From assembly GCF_900117315.1 (NCBI RefSeq), contig NZ_LT630337.1:635965-699964 (forward strand): a stretch of DNA of 64,000 nucleotides, in the 5' to 3' direction. Below the pieces are notes generated by a model, which worked only from the letters and a program-made list of their open reading frames with translations, searched no databases and was not told where the DNA came from. Within the stretch, counting starts at the first letter, position 1. Every line of letters begins with the position of its first letter. A program made the position numbers and the translations under genes. The DNA comes from Bacillus massilinigeriensis (GTDB lineage Bacteria > Bacillota > Bacilli > Bacillales > Cytobacillaceae). Below are positions 44,188 to 52,449 of the stretch, one piece after another.

Positions 44188-44997
44188 ATGGAAATTCGAT
44201 TGCTTGGAACATCAGCTGCAGAAGGATTCCCAGGCTTATTTTGTAGGTGCGAGCATTGTGAAAAGGCAAGGGCTCTTGGAGGGAAAAATATTCGAACGAG
44301 AACATCTGCGATAATTGATGATACCTTAAAAATAGATTTTCCTCCTGATACTAATCTCCATGTTTTAAGGGATGGAATAGACATGTCGAAAATGACAGAC
44401 CTGCTCATTACTCATACCCATACCGATCATCTCTATGCAGAGGATATCAGCATGAGGCTTCCTATTTATGCAAAGGGGAATGACCATCCTCTACATATAT
44501 ATGGGCATGATTTACCTTTATATAAATGCAGAACACGAATTGAACGCATAGAACAGGGGTTCACCTTCAACCGAATTTTACCCTATAAAGAATATCAAGT
44601 AGGGGAGTTCCAAGTAACTGGCTTGTTGGCAGATCATGATAAAAATGAGACCTGCTTCATTTACATGATTGAAAAGAATGGAAAAAGGATATTGTACGGT
44701 CATGATACGGGTTGGTTTCCAGAGGAAACATGGGAGTGGCTAAAGGGGAGACAAATAGATGTGGCTATTTTGGATTGTACGAATGGACTCTTTCCTGTTA
44801 GAAATAACCATCTTAACATAGAAGCCGTAATTGAAATGCAATCTATTTTTAAATCTGAGGAAATATTAAATGACCATGGAAAAGTAATCGTTACCCACTT
44901 TTCTCACAATATTGGGCTCCTTCACGAGGATTTAGAAACCATTTTTCAACCGCATGATATTGAAGTAGCCTATGACGGAATGAGGATTACAATCTAG
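44188..44997 (+). CDS. Metallo-beta-lactamase-fold phosphodiesterase, PhnP-like
   Basis: 269-aa hydrolase. The metal motif HTHTDH (ITHTHTDHLYAED), a later GLLADHDKNE, HDTGWF and VTHFSHN supply the usual ligands. An N-terminal CRCEHC cluster resembles the extra zinc site of PhnP (phosphoribosyl cyclic phosphodiesterase). In this sugar cluster it could open a cyclic phosphate or lactone-like ester, but no phosphonate genes are near. GGGAGG precedes the ATG. It leads a unit with the next dehydrogenase gene, 12 nt away. Confidence 0.82.
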   Translation: MEIRLLGTSAAEGFPGLFCRCEHCEKARALGGKNIRTRTSAIIDDTLKIDFPPDTNLHVLRDGIDMSKMTDLLITHTHTDHLYAEDISMRLPIYAKGNDHPLHIYGHDLPLYKCRTRIERIEQGFTFNRILPYKEYQVGEFQVTGLLADHDKNETCFIYMIEKNGKRILYGHDTGWFPEETWEWLKGRQIDVAILDCTNGLFPVRNNHLNIEAVIEMQSIFKSEEILNDHGKVIVTHFSHNIGLLHEDLETIFQPHDIEVAYDGMRITI

Positions 44998-45009
44998 GAG
45001 GCATAATAA

Positions 45010-46068
45010 ATGAAAAAAGTAAAGATTGGGGTTATTGGAGCTGGATCCATTGCGCAAATGGGGCATCTACCGTTTTATCAGAACCATCCAGGTGTTGAAC
45101 TAGAGGCATTGGTCGATGTGAATGAGGAGAGGGCAAAAAATATTGCATCTCAATACGGGATAAAGAAAACCTTTAGTAACGCCGAGGAGATGTTTGAACA
45201 AATTTCACTAGACGCTGTAAGTATCTGTACTACAAATAACACTCATGTTCCTTTGGCAAAGCTCTCCTTACAAAACGGATCCCATGTATTGGTAGAGAAG
45301 CCTCTGTCTTTAACATATGAAGAGGCATTAGAAGTAGAGGAAATAGCGAATCAACAAGGGAAAATTTGTATGATAGGAATGACCCATAGATTTCGTAATG
45401 ATACAAAGGCAATGAAGGCATTTATCGATGCCGGAAACCTTGGGGATATTTACTTTACTAGAGCAAGAATTTTGCAGAGAAGAAATACTCCAGCTGGCTG
45501 GTTTACCAATAAGACTTTATCTGGTGGTGGGCCTTTAATGGATATCGGGGTTCATGTATTAGATTTAGCTTGGTGGCTTACCGGGAAGGAAGAAGTCGCT
45601 TCTGTTTCAGGACATTTAGTTCAAGGAATCGGCCCCTACGAAACGATTATGCAGAACAGATGGGAATCGGCAGAATCAATGAGTAATGGAAATCACCCTT
45701 TTGATGTCGAGGATTTTGCTTCTGCGTTTATAAGGTTTGAAAATGGTATGGTTTTACACTTAGAGGTCAGCTGGGCAATGAACGGTCCGAGTGATGACAG
45801 TATTAAGATTGATATTTTTGGTACTAAGGGGGGCATGTCACTTAGTCCACTTTGTTATTACTCAGAGGAAAATCATATCTTATCTGATTCAAAATTAAAT
45901 GTTACGGCAAATAATCCATTTGAAGATGAAATACATCACTTTGTGGACGCTGTTATTCATGATCAGAAGCCACTCGTTGAGACGAGTGACGGGGTTTACA
46001 TCATGAAGCTATTAAATTTAATCGCAGACTCTTCACATCTAAAAAGGGAGCTTAAATTAACGAAGTAA
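45010..46068 (+). CDS. Gfo/Idh/MocA oxidoreductase, cluster member 2
   Basis: 352-aa NAD-dependent oxidoreductase with GVIGAGSIAQMGHLPFY, LVEKPLSLT and GGGPLMDIGVHVLDLAWWL. It lies 12 nt after the PhnP-like gene, with AGGAGG before the ATG. The substrate domain is similar to cluster member 1 at 36859 (RRNTPAGWF against RRLGNPGGWF), so the two probably arose by duplication and may act on related or consecutive sugars. Confidence 0.88.
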   Translation: MKKVKIGVIGAGSIAQMGHLPFYQNHPGVELEALVDVNEERAKNIASQYGIKKTFSNAEEMFEQISLDAVSICTTNNTHVPLAKLSLQNGSHVLVEKPLSLTYEEALEVEEIANQQGKICMIGMTHRFRNDTKAMKAFIDAGNLGDIYFTRARILQRRNTPAGWFTNKTLSGGGPLMDIGVHVLDLAWWLTGKEEVASVSGHLVQGIGPYETIMQNRWESAESMSNGNHPFDVEDFASAFIRFENGMVLHLEVSWAMNGPSDDSIKIDIFGTKGGMSLSPLCYYSEENHILSDSKLNVTANNPFEDEIHHFVDAVIHDQKPLVETSDGVYIMKLLNLIADSSHLKRELKLTK

Positions 46069-46073
46069 AAGTA

Positions 46074-46137
46074 GCAAAAAAATAGATACAAATGCTAAAT
46101 ACTCGCTATATATGAATTTTTACAATAATTGTACGAT
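46074..46137 (+). promoter_or_regulatory. Cluster promoter box, copy C
   Basis: GCAAAAAAATAGATACAAA at 46074, CGCTAT 30 nt from its start, and TACGAT (46132-46137) 28 nt further, with the same geometry as copies A and B. It begins six bases after the stop of the preceding gene and precedes the ABC importer operon. Confidence 0.74.
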
Positions 46138-46142
46138 TAATA

Positions 46143-46156
46143 TGAAAGCGTTATCT
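46143..46156 (+). promoter_or_regulatory. cre site (CcpA) before the ABC importer operon
   Basis: TGAAAGCGTTATCT fits the consensus TGWAARCGYTWNCW at every position. It starts 11 nt after the first base of the -10 of box C, at the likely transcription start, so CcpA should repress the importer when glucose-type sugars are present. Confidence 0.78.
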
Positions 46157-46186
46157 AAAAGTACTATCCCTTACAGAGGTGAAGCG

Positions 46187-47143
46187 ATGAACATAGAAAC
46201 ATCAAAGGAAACAATTATTGCTCAAAAATCAATACCAAAATATAAGAGAAAATTTAAAAGGATCTGGAAATACCGCTGGCAGCTAGCTATGATACTACCA
46301 GGCTTTCTATTAGTCTTTTTGTTTAACTATATGCCAATGGTAGGGATTCAAGTTGCCTTTAAAGACTACAATATCTTTGAAGGAATTTGGACTAGCGCTT
46401 GGGTTGGTTTTGAAAATTTCTACTTTTTGACGGATGCAGAGTTCTGGGATGTATTTTCTAATACGATTTGGCTGACAGTCATCAAATTTGTCTTTGGTTT
46501 CCCTGCACCTATTATTCTTGCATTGTTATTAAATGAGGTTCGCAATGAAACGTTTAAAAAATGGGTACAGACTCTCACATATATGCCCCACTTTGTTTCT
46601 TGGATTGTCGTAGCCTATGTGATAGAGGCCTTACTTTCAGAATCATCGGGACTGATCAATGAATTATTAGTATATCTAGGAATGGATAGAATCTATTTCA
46701 TGGGTTCCGAAGAATGGTTTCGTCCGATTATTGTCATCTCCTCCATATGGAAAGAGGTTGGCTTCAGCGCCATTATTTACTTGGCTGCTATTGCGGGGCT
46801 AAACCCACAGCTTTATGAGGCGGCAATAGTTGATGGAGCAAATAAGTGGAAGCAAACCCTCCATGTTACAATCCCTGGGATTATGCCTACAATATGCATC
46901 ATGCTTATTTTAACCATTCCCAATTTGATGAATGCAGGATTTGATCAAATATACCCTCTTCAAAATCCTATCAACTTACCAGTTTCTGAGGTTATAGATA
47001 CCTATGTAGTTAAGACCGGACTTAATCAAGGGTACTATGGTCCAGCCACAGCAATAGGCCTTATGACGTCTATAGTTCAATTAATGCTTGTTGTTGGAGC
47101 TAATCAACTATCCAAAAAATATGGAAATACTAGATTATTTTAA
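46187..47143 (+). CDS. CUT1 sugar ABC permease, LplB/YteP-like
   Basis: 318-aa permease with six helices and the EAA loop EAAIVDGANKWKQTLHVTIPGI that docks the ATPase. The ATG at 46187 follows AGAGGTG; the longer frame from 46112 would include the cre site and lacks a ribosome site. The cluster has no ATPase, as usual for LplABC/YesOPQ-type importers that share the MsmX ATPase. These systems import complex or uronic-acid oligosaccharides. Confidence 0.93.
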   Translation: MNIETSKETIIAQKSIPKYKRKFKRIWKYRWQLAMILPGFLLVFLFNYMPMVGIQVAFKDYNIFEGIWTSAWVGFENFYFLTDAEFWDVFSNTIWLTVIKFVFGFPAPIILALLLNEVRNETFKKWVQTLTYMPHFVSWIVVAYVIEALLSESSGLINELLVYLGMDRIYFMGSEEWFRPIIVISSIWKEVGFSAIIYLAAIAGLNPQLYEAAIVDGANKWKQTLHVTIPGIMPTICIMLILTIPNLMNAGFDQIYPLQNPINLPVSEVIDTYVVKTGLNQGYYGPATAIGLMTSIVQLMLVVGANQLSKKYGNTRLF

Positions 47144-47160
47144 GAAAGTAGGGATCAAAC

Positions 47161-48069
47161 ATGAAATTGTCTAAAGGGGAAAAAACATTTGGCGTATTTA
47201 ACACAATCCTACTTTCTTTACTGGCATTATCCACTTTATACCCATTCATTTATATGGCAGCTTTGGCATTGAATGAAGGGCTTGATTCAGTGAAGGGCGG
47301 AATTTACTTATGGCCTAGAGAATTTACTTGGATTAATATTCAAACTGTGGTAACGAATCCGCTCGTTCAGGATGCATTTCTTATTACTTTAGCTCGAACC
47401 ATTATGGGCACACTTGGGACTGTTTTTATAACGGGAATTTGTGCATACGCACTATCTTTTAGAACTTTACCATTCCGTAAGTCATTGATGGTATATTTTC
47501 TAATTCCGATGCTTTTTAGTGGGGGATTAATCCCATATTATATTCAGCTCAGGGAATTAGGCCTTATTGATAGTTTTTGGGTTTATATTATTCCAGGATT
47601 ATTGAATATATGGAACTTAATCGTCATGAGATCATTTTTTGAAAATATTCCAGAATCCTTAATTGAGGCAGCTGAAATTGACGGAGCGAATCCATTAACA
47701 ATCTTTTGGAAAATCGTTATACCAATGTCGATGCCGATGCTTGCAGCAATTTCCCTATTTACAGCTGTGGCTCATTGGAATAGCTGGTTTGATGGGGCGT
47801 ACTACGTCAATGAAATGAATCTTAAACCAATGCAGACTTATCTGCAAAATATTTTGATGAATGCAGATGCAGCACAAAACTTAAGACAAGGCAGCGCAAC
47901 TGCTTCAGCAAGCTCTAATGCTGCCGTTGCAGCAGCAAGTAGAACGATTACGCCAATGGCATTAAAAATGGCGGTCGTTATTCTTGGTACCTTGCCAATT
48001 TTGATTATTTACCCACTACTTCAGCGATTTTTTGTTAAAGGGGTTATGGTAGGTGGAGTTAAGGAATAA
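47161..48069 (+). CDS. CUT1 sugar ABC permease, LplC/YtcP-like
   Basis: 302-aa second permease, 17 nt after the first. Six helices and the EAA loop EAAEIDGANPLTIFWKIVIPMSMP are clear. An Ala/Ser-rich insertion (NLRQGSATASASSNAAVAAASR, about 240-262) between helices 5 and 6 is characteristic of LplC-type permeases with large ligands. Confidence 0.93.
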   Translation: MKLSKGEKTFGVFNTILLSLLALSTLYPFIYMAALALNEGLDSVKGGIYLWPREFTWINIQTVVTNPLVQDAFLITLARTIMGTLGTVFITGICAYALSFRTLPFRKSLMVYFLIPMLFSGGLIPYYIQLRELGLIDSFWVYIIPGLLNIWNLIVMRSFFENIPESLIEAAEIDGANPLTIFWKIVIPMSMPMLAAISLFTAVAHWNSWFDGAYYVNEMNLKPMQTYLQNILMNADAAQNLRQGSATASASSNAAVAAASRTITPMALKMAVVILGTLPILIIYPLLQRFFVKGVMVGGVKE

Positions 48070-48151
48070 CGCACTTGGTATTATTCAAGCCAAAAACTAC
48101 TAAGGCTTGATTATTATATAGAGTTTAAATAAACAAGGGGGATAGAGAAGT

Positions 48152-49816
48152 ATGAAAAAATTTATATCCATTCTATTTTGTTTTCTATTAATTTTTTCAT
48201 TGGCAGCATGTAAATCTGAAAAGACATCAAAAGAAGCTGATAAAGATTCAAAAGGAAAAGGTGGAACAGGGACGGAGAATATTGATGTAAACGTAAATAT
48301 TAACTGGATTCCAGCAGTAAAGAATGATGGTATTTTTGACAAGCTAAGAGCAGAGGCTTCTGGCGTTATGACCAACTGGAGTTATACCCAAGGAGACGAG
48401 GCTACTGCAAGAAGATTGTTATTAACAAGTGGAAAGCTGCCTGATGTAATGGTTGGAGTTGGTCCAAAGGGAGATGTTGAGGCAGACCTTCTTAATGCCA
48501 AAGCGGTTGAACCAATTGAAAAGTACTTGGATATGCCTGATAAATATCCTAATCTAGCAAAAATCCCGGACCTTATAAAAAAATATGTTCAAAACGAGGA
48601 TGGGCATACTTACTTTATTCCAACCTTCATTGAGCTTGAGGGACAGCAAAATGATTTAGAGAAGTTTGGAGATTGGGGTCAAATGGGATATTGGGTCAGA
48701 ACAGATATCCTTGAGAAGGTTGGCATGACAAAAGATGATTTAAAAACAATTAGTGGCTTTGAGAAATTTCTAACTGAGGCTTCAAAATTGAAAGATTCAC
48801 AAGGAAAGTCATTAATTCCACTTACCATTGGAGAGAACTTCCAAGGGTGGAGAGCTGTTGGTTCTTCCTTTGGACTAGATACATTCAATGAAGCGAATGG
48901 TTTTTACCCATATAATGATGGAAAATTTACTGCAGCACGTGATCATGAGAATTATAAAAAAGCATGGAAATGGTTGAATAGCTTATATCAAAAAGGACTA
49001 CTTGATAAGGAAGCTCCAACAGCTAAAAAGGAAATTACTCTACAAAAAATTAGCTCTGGAAAAGCAGCTGCGTATATTGGACAGATGACAGATTTAGCAA
49101 CTGGACCATGGGCGGCAGCGAAGGACATGAATGATGTATCCACAAAGTTTGAAGCGATACCTTTCCCGTTAGCGGATGGAGTTAGTAAAATTGGTTCAGC
49201 TGAAGGCCATAGCCCGTTCCCTTGGGTTGGAGCTTATATTATGAAGGGATCCAACATAGAAGCAACCCTAAAATATATTGATTGGGCGCTTGGCAGTGAC
49301 CTAATGACAGTGAATTTTGGACCTCCTGGAGAAGGACCTAAATATGCATGGAATTGGGCAGATGATAAGAAAAGCTGGTCATTTAACAAAGAAGTGGTTG
49401 ATGACTTAACTTCTGGTGATGCAAACAGAACACAAAAATATGGCGCTCAGCCTTGGTTCTTAGGTAACACATCGATTGACGATGTAACAACAAATAAAAG
49501 TAAATGGGATAAAATTGATTTCCAATTAAACCAAAAGAATGGTCGCTTCTTAAGAGATCAAGGTGTATCCCGTGAAAATCACAATTATGATAGTGTTCCT
49601 GTAGCGAAAGGTGGGGTCGTTGAAAAATATACCCCAGCGATTACAGATGTGGAGAATGAGTATAGAGCGAAGTTATTAGTTTCCAAAAATGATAGTGAGT
49701 TTAATAGTACATGGGATAAATATAGAAAAGATTTAGAGAAAAAAGGAAAATGGACAGAGTATAAAAAGGAATGGGAAAAAGAATACGAAAAGTGGAGTAA
49801 AAAGATGGATTACTAA
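48152..49816 (+). CDS. Sugar-binding lipoprotein, LplA-like
   Basis: 554-aa extracellular solute-binding protein. A signal peptide ends at the lipobox SLAAC (Cys20), followed by a charged linker and the two-domain binding fold (LLTSGKLPDVMVGVG, MGYWVRTDILEKVGM, SAEGHSPFPWVGAYI). The length, over 500 aa, is typical of the LplA/YtcQ class serving oligosaccharides. GGGGG precedes the ATG. It completes the ATPase-less importer. Confidence 0.93.
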   Translation: MKKFISILFCFLLIFSLAACKSEKTSKEADKDSKGKGGTGTENIDVNVNINWIPAVKNDGIFDKLRAEASGVMTNWSYTQGDEATARRLLLTSGKLPDVMVGVGPKGDVEADLLNAKAVEPIEKYLDMPDKYPNLAKIPDLIKKYVQNEDGHTYFIPTFIELEGQQNDLEKFGDWGQMGYWVRTDILEKVGMTKDDLKTISGFEKFLTEASKLKDSQGKSLIPLTIGENFQGWRAVGSSFGLDTFNEANGFYPYNDGKFTAARDHENYKKAWKWLNSLYQKGLLDKEAPTAKKEITLQKISSGKAAAYIGQMTDLATGPWAAAKDMNDVSTKFEAIPFPLADGVSKIGSAEGHSPFPWVGAYIMKGSNIEATLKYIDWALGSDLMTVNFGPPGEGPKYAWNWADDKKSWSFNKEVVDDLTSGDANRTQKYGAQPWFLGNTSIDDVTTNKSKWDKIDFQLNQKNGRFLRDQGVSRENHNYDSVPVAKGGVVEKYTPAITDVENEYRAKLLVSKNDSEFNSTWDKYRKDLEKKGKWTEYKKEWEKEYEKWSKKMDY

Positions 49817-49870
49817 TTTCTTAGAGAATTAGAACGAGGGGTTGTCTCAAAAACACGTAGTCTGATAGCA

Positions 49871-49919
49871 CATTACAATATCTAGTATCAAAGGAGATTC
49901 TAGAGAATTTTGTGTAATG
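49871..49919 (+). other. Inverted repeat between binding-protein and DUF624 genes
   Basis: CATTACA (49871-49877) pairs with TGTAATG (49913-49919), with inner TCTAG/CTAGA pairing. There is no T-run. It may tune expression of the DUF624 gene relative to the abundant binding protein. Confidence 0.4.
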
Positions 49920-49969
49920 GGAATACGGAATGGAGGCGGCCCCTAGTCTTCTTTTAGGAGGTAAGGGTA

Positions 49970-50560
49970 ATGGAGGAGTCCTTTGGAAGTGGGAAATGGT
50001 TCATGCTTTTAAATAGTGTTTTCCAGTTCATTTATCTAAATTTACTTTGGCTTATTTTTTCAATTCCATTGATTACAATTGGTCCATCAACGGCAGCGAT
50101 GTTTGGTGTTGTACGGAAATGGATAAGAAAAGAAGATGTTGATATTTTCCCAGCCTATGTGAGGTTATTTAGGGAGAATTTTATCCATAGTTTTATTTTA
50201 GGATGTACCGGAGCGGTGCTTACGGTTTTATTAATGGTTCACCTTTATTTGGTGAATCGCATGATACTACCATATCAGTTCATAGGATTGTTCCTGTTCG
50301 GGATTTTAGTCATCATTTTTTCCCTGATTTTTGTTTCGGTTTTTTCAGTGATGGTTCATTTTCGTACAGGGTATCAAGGAATTGTTAAAAATTCTTTTTT
50401 TCTCGCAGTGGAGAAGCCGCAATTAGCCTTTTTGAAGGTTTTTATTTTATTCCTAGCCTTTTTTTTGTTTTGGAAATATCCGGTGATGATTTTTGTTTTA
50501 GGGAGTACGGTTGCCTATTTTATTCACTTAATTTCTCATCATCAGTTAATAAAAACATAG
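49970..50560 (+). CDS. DUF624 membrane protein, YesL-like
   Basis: 196-aa integral membrane protein with five to six helices. The N-terminal LNSVFQFIYLNLLWLIFSIPLITIGPSTAAMFGV is the DUF624 signature; B. subtilis YesL is the best-known relative. These proteins accompany LplABC-type importers, but their role is not known; assisting the permeases or signal transfer has been suggested by context only. AGGAGG precedes the ATG. Confidence 0.88.
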   Translation: MEESFGSGKWFMLLNSVFQFIYLNLLWLIFSIPLITIGPSTAAMFGVVRKWIRKEDVDIFPAYVRLFRENFIHSFILGCTGAVLTVLLMVHLYLVNRMILPYQFIGLFLFGILVIIFSLIFVSVFSVMVHFRTGYQGIVKNSFFLAVEKPQLAFLKVFILFLAFFLFWKYPVMIFVLGSTVAYFIHLISHHQLIKT

Positions 50561-50561
50561 A

Positions 50562-50592
50562 TAAAAAAAGCCCAAGATATGATCTTGGACCT
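50562..50592 (-). terminator. Terminator of the minus-strand isomerase gene
   Basis: CCAAGAT/ATCTTGG (50572-50588) with flanking pairs. Read on the minus strand the stem is followed by TTTTTTT. Confidence 0.82.
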
Positions 50593-50602
50593 GTTTAACT
50601 TT

Positions 50603-51460
50603 TTAATTATTTGCTGCTGTTGGATTTAGGTTTTTAAGTAATTGAATGGTATAGTCTATCGCTTTTTCTGAGCCAAGTTTTTGTTCCTCTCTTCCTTCAA
50701 ACTCAACTGTATACCAACCATTGTAACCAGAATCTTTGAGGGTTTGAAGAATGAAAGGTAAATTGACTTCACCTTCCCCAGCGATTTTACCTAAATAATA
50801 GTCTCCCTTTAAAGAAGGTATTATTTGTTCACCTGGTGCATTTACTTTAAAAAAGTCTTTAATATGAACATGTTTAACACAATCCTTTAATTCTAAGATG
50901 GCATCCATAGGATTTTGGTCTACTAATAGGAAATTTCCAGAATCAAAGGTACTCCTTAATGCAGGTGAACCGATCCTTTTTATGATCTCGAGGATTTGAT
51001 CGCTTCTTCCAGCAAATTGACCATGATTTTCGATGCAAAGGGTTATATTCTTGCTTTCTGCATATTTGGTAGCTTCTTTCAGACCCTCCAATATATATTT
51101 CATACCATCTTCAAAAGAAACCGATGGATTTGTGTTTCCTGAGAAAACTCGAACGATTGGTGCTTGAAGATGACTAGCTGTGTCAACTGCGTCTATTAAA
51201 ATCTGAAGCTGTTTGTCTCTTTCATTTTTATCGTGGGATACAAAGTTGTTATCAGCTGCATAGCAAGGGATTTCTAGGTTATATTTTCTTAATGATTCTT
51301 TAACAAGAGGAAGTTCTTCTTTTTGATTTTTCCAAAAGATATCAAGAAGCTCAACGCCTGTTGCATTGGTCGATGCAACAAAGTCGATAAAATCCAAAAC
51401 AGACCAAGTACCGTCATACCAGTATTTATGTACACTCCACATGCTCAAACTAACTTTCAT
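50603..51460 (-). CDS. Sugar phosphate isomerase/epimerase-like TIM barrel 1
   Basis: 285-aa xylose-isomerase-like (AP endonuclease 2 fold) protein. Metal-site segments ITLCIENHGQF, STFDSGNFLLVDQNP, VKHVHIKDFF and WYTVEFEGRE supply the usual Glu, Asp, His and Glu ligands. Relatives include inosose dehydratases, 3-dehydroshikimate dehydratases and 3-keto-sugar lyases, so epimerase is only a default name. It is the only minus-strand gene inside the cluster. Confidence 0.85.
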   Translation of the reverse strand: MKVSLSMWSVHKYWYDGTWSVLDFIDFVASTNATGVELLDIFWKNQKEELPLVKESLRKYNLEIPCYAADNNFVSHDKNERDKQLQILIDAVDTASHLQAPIVRVFSGNTNPSVSFEDGMKYILEGLKEATKYAESKNITLCIENHGQFAGRSDQILEIIKRIGSPALRSTFDSGNFLLVDQNPMDAILELKDCVKHVHIKDFFKVNAPGEQIIPSLKGDYYLGKIAGEGEVNLPFILQTLKDSGYNGWYTVEFEGREEQKLGSEKAIDYTIQLLKNLNPTAANN

Positions 51461-51627
51461 ATTGATATCAACTCCTTATTGGTAATAAGAAAATTTTACC
51501 ATACGGTGAAATAAAACACCACAAATTAATTAAAAAAAGAAAATTTTCTTCATTTTTAATGAAAGGAGCATCCATTTTGTATACAATATAGGGGAAATAT
51601 TCCAATTTGGGAAAGGGAGGGATTATT

Positions 51628-52449
51628 ATTAAAAAAGGAATTAATCTTTGGTGTTTTCCGATGGAATGGTCACTCAAGAGTAAATTAAAGCTTGCAAGTG
51701 AAGCCGGCTTTTCAGGAATTGAGTTAAATCTTGAAGAGACAGGAGCATTCAGTATGGAGACGAATCTAACGGGAGTGAAAGGGGTTCAGAAATTAGTAAG
51801 TTCCTATAATTTGGAGATTACTAGCATTTCAACATCCTTGCTATGGAAATATCCAATAACAGACAATGACCCTGAAATTAGGGAGATTGCAAAAACGATC
51901 ATTCGAAAAATGCTTTTGTTCGCTAAGATATTGGCTATTGATACGATATTAATCGTTCCTGGAGTCGTTGATGCTGAGGTTTCTTATGATCAAGCCTATG
52001 AAAGGTCCAAGGATATATTAAGGGAACTTGCAGAAGATGCAAAGGAATGTAAAGTATCCATTGCTATTGAAAATGTATGGAACAAATTTTTATTAAGTCC
52101 ATTAGAAATGAAAGGTTTTATCGAGGAAATACAATCAGAATACATAAGGGTTTATTTTGATGTTGGAAATATTTTGAATTACGGATACCCAGAGCAATGG
52201 ATTTCCATTCTAGGTCCCTTAATAAAAAAGGTTCATGTAAAGGATTTTAAAACCGAAATAGGAAACATTCACGGCTTTACTTCGTTGTTTCATGGGGATG
52301 TTAATTGGTATAAGGTTATGCAGGCATTAAGAACAATAAAATATAACGACTATATTACGGCAGAAATCATGCCGAGTTTAGAGCCAGAGAAGATGATTTA
52401 TGAAATCTCACATTCAATGGATGAATTAATAAAAGGAGGTCAAATATGA
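51628..52449 (+). CDS. Sugar phosphate isomerase/epimerase-like TIM barrel 2
   Basis: About 273 aa, same fold as the gene at 50603. SIAIENVWNKF, VYFDVGNILNYG, KVHVKDF and ITAEIMPSLEP give the metal-site residues. No ATG lies near the N terminus. Homologous proteins begin like KKGINLWCFP, and AAAGGGAGG ends 7 nt before an ATT at 51628, so ATT may be the start; a TTG at 51607 lies upstream of that site. The end overlaps the next gene by 4 nt (ATGA), showing tight coupling with a Gfo/Idh gene. Confidence 0.8.
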   Translation: MKKGINLWCFPMEWSLKSKLKLASEAGFSGIELNLEETGAFSMETNLTGVKGVQKLVSSYNLEITSISTSLLWKYPITDNDPEIREIAKTIIRKMLLFAKILAIDTILIVPGVVDAEVSYDQAYERSKDILRELAEDAKECKVSIAIENVWNKFLLSPLEMKGFIEEIQSEYIRVYFDVGNILNYGYPEQWISILGPLIKKVHVKDFKTEIGNIHGFTSLFHGDVNWYKVMQALRTIKYNDYITAEIMPSLEPEKMIYEISHSMDELIKGGQI

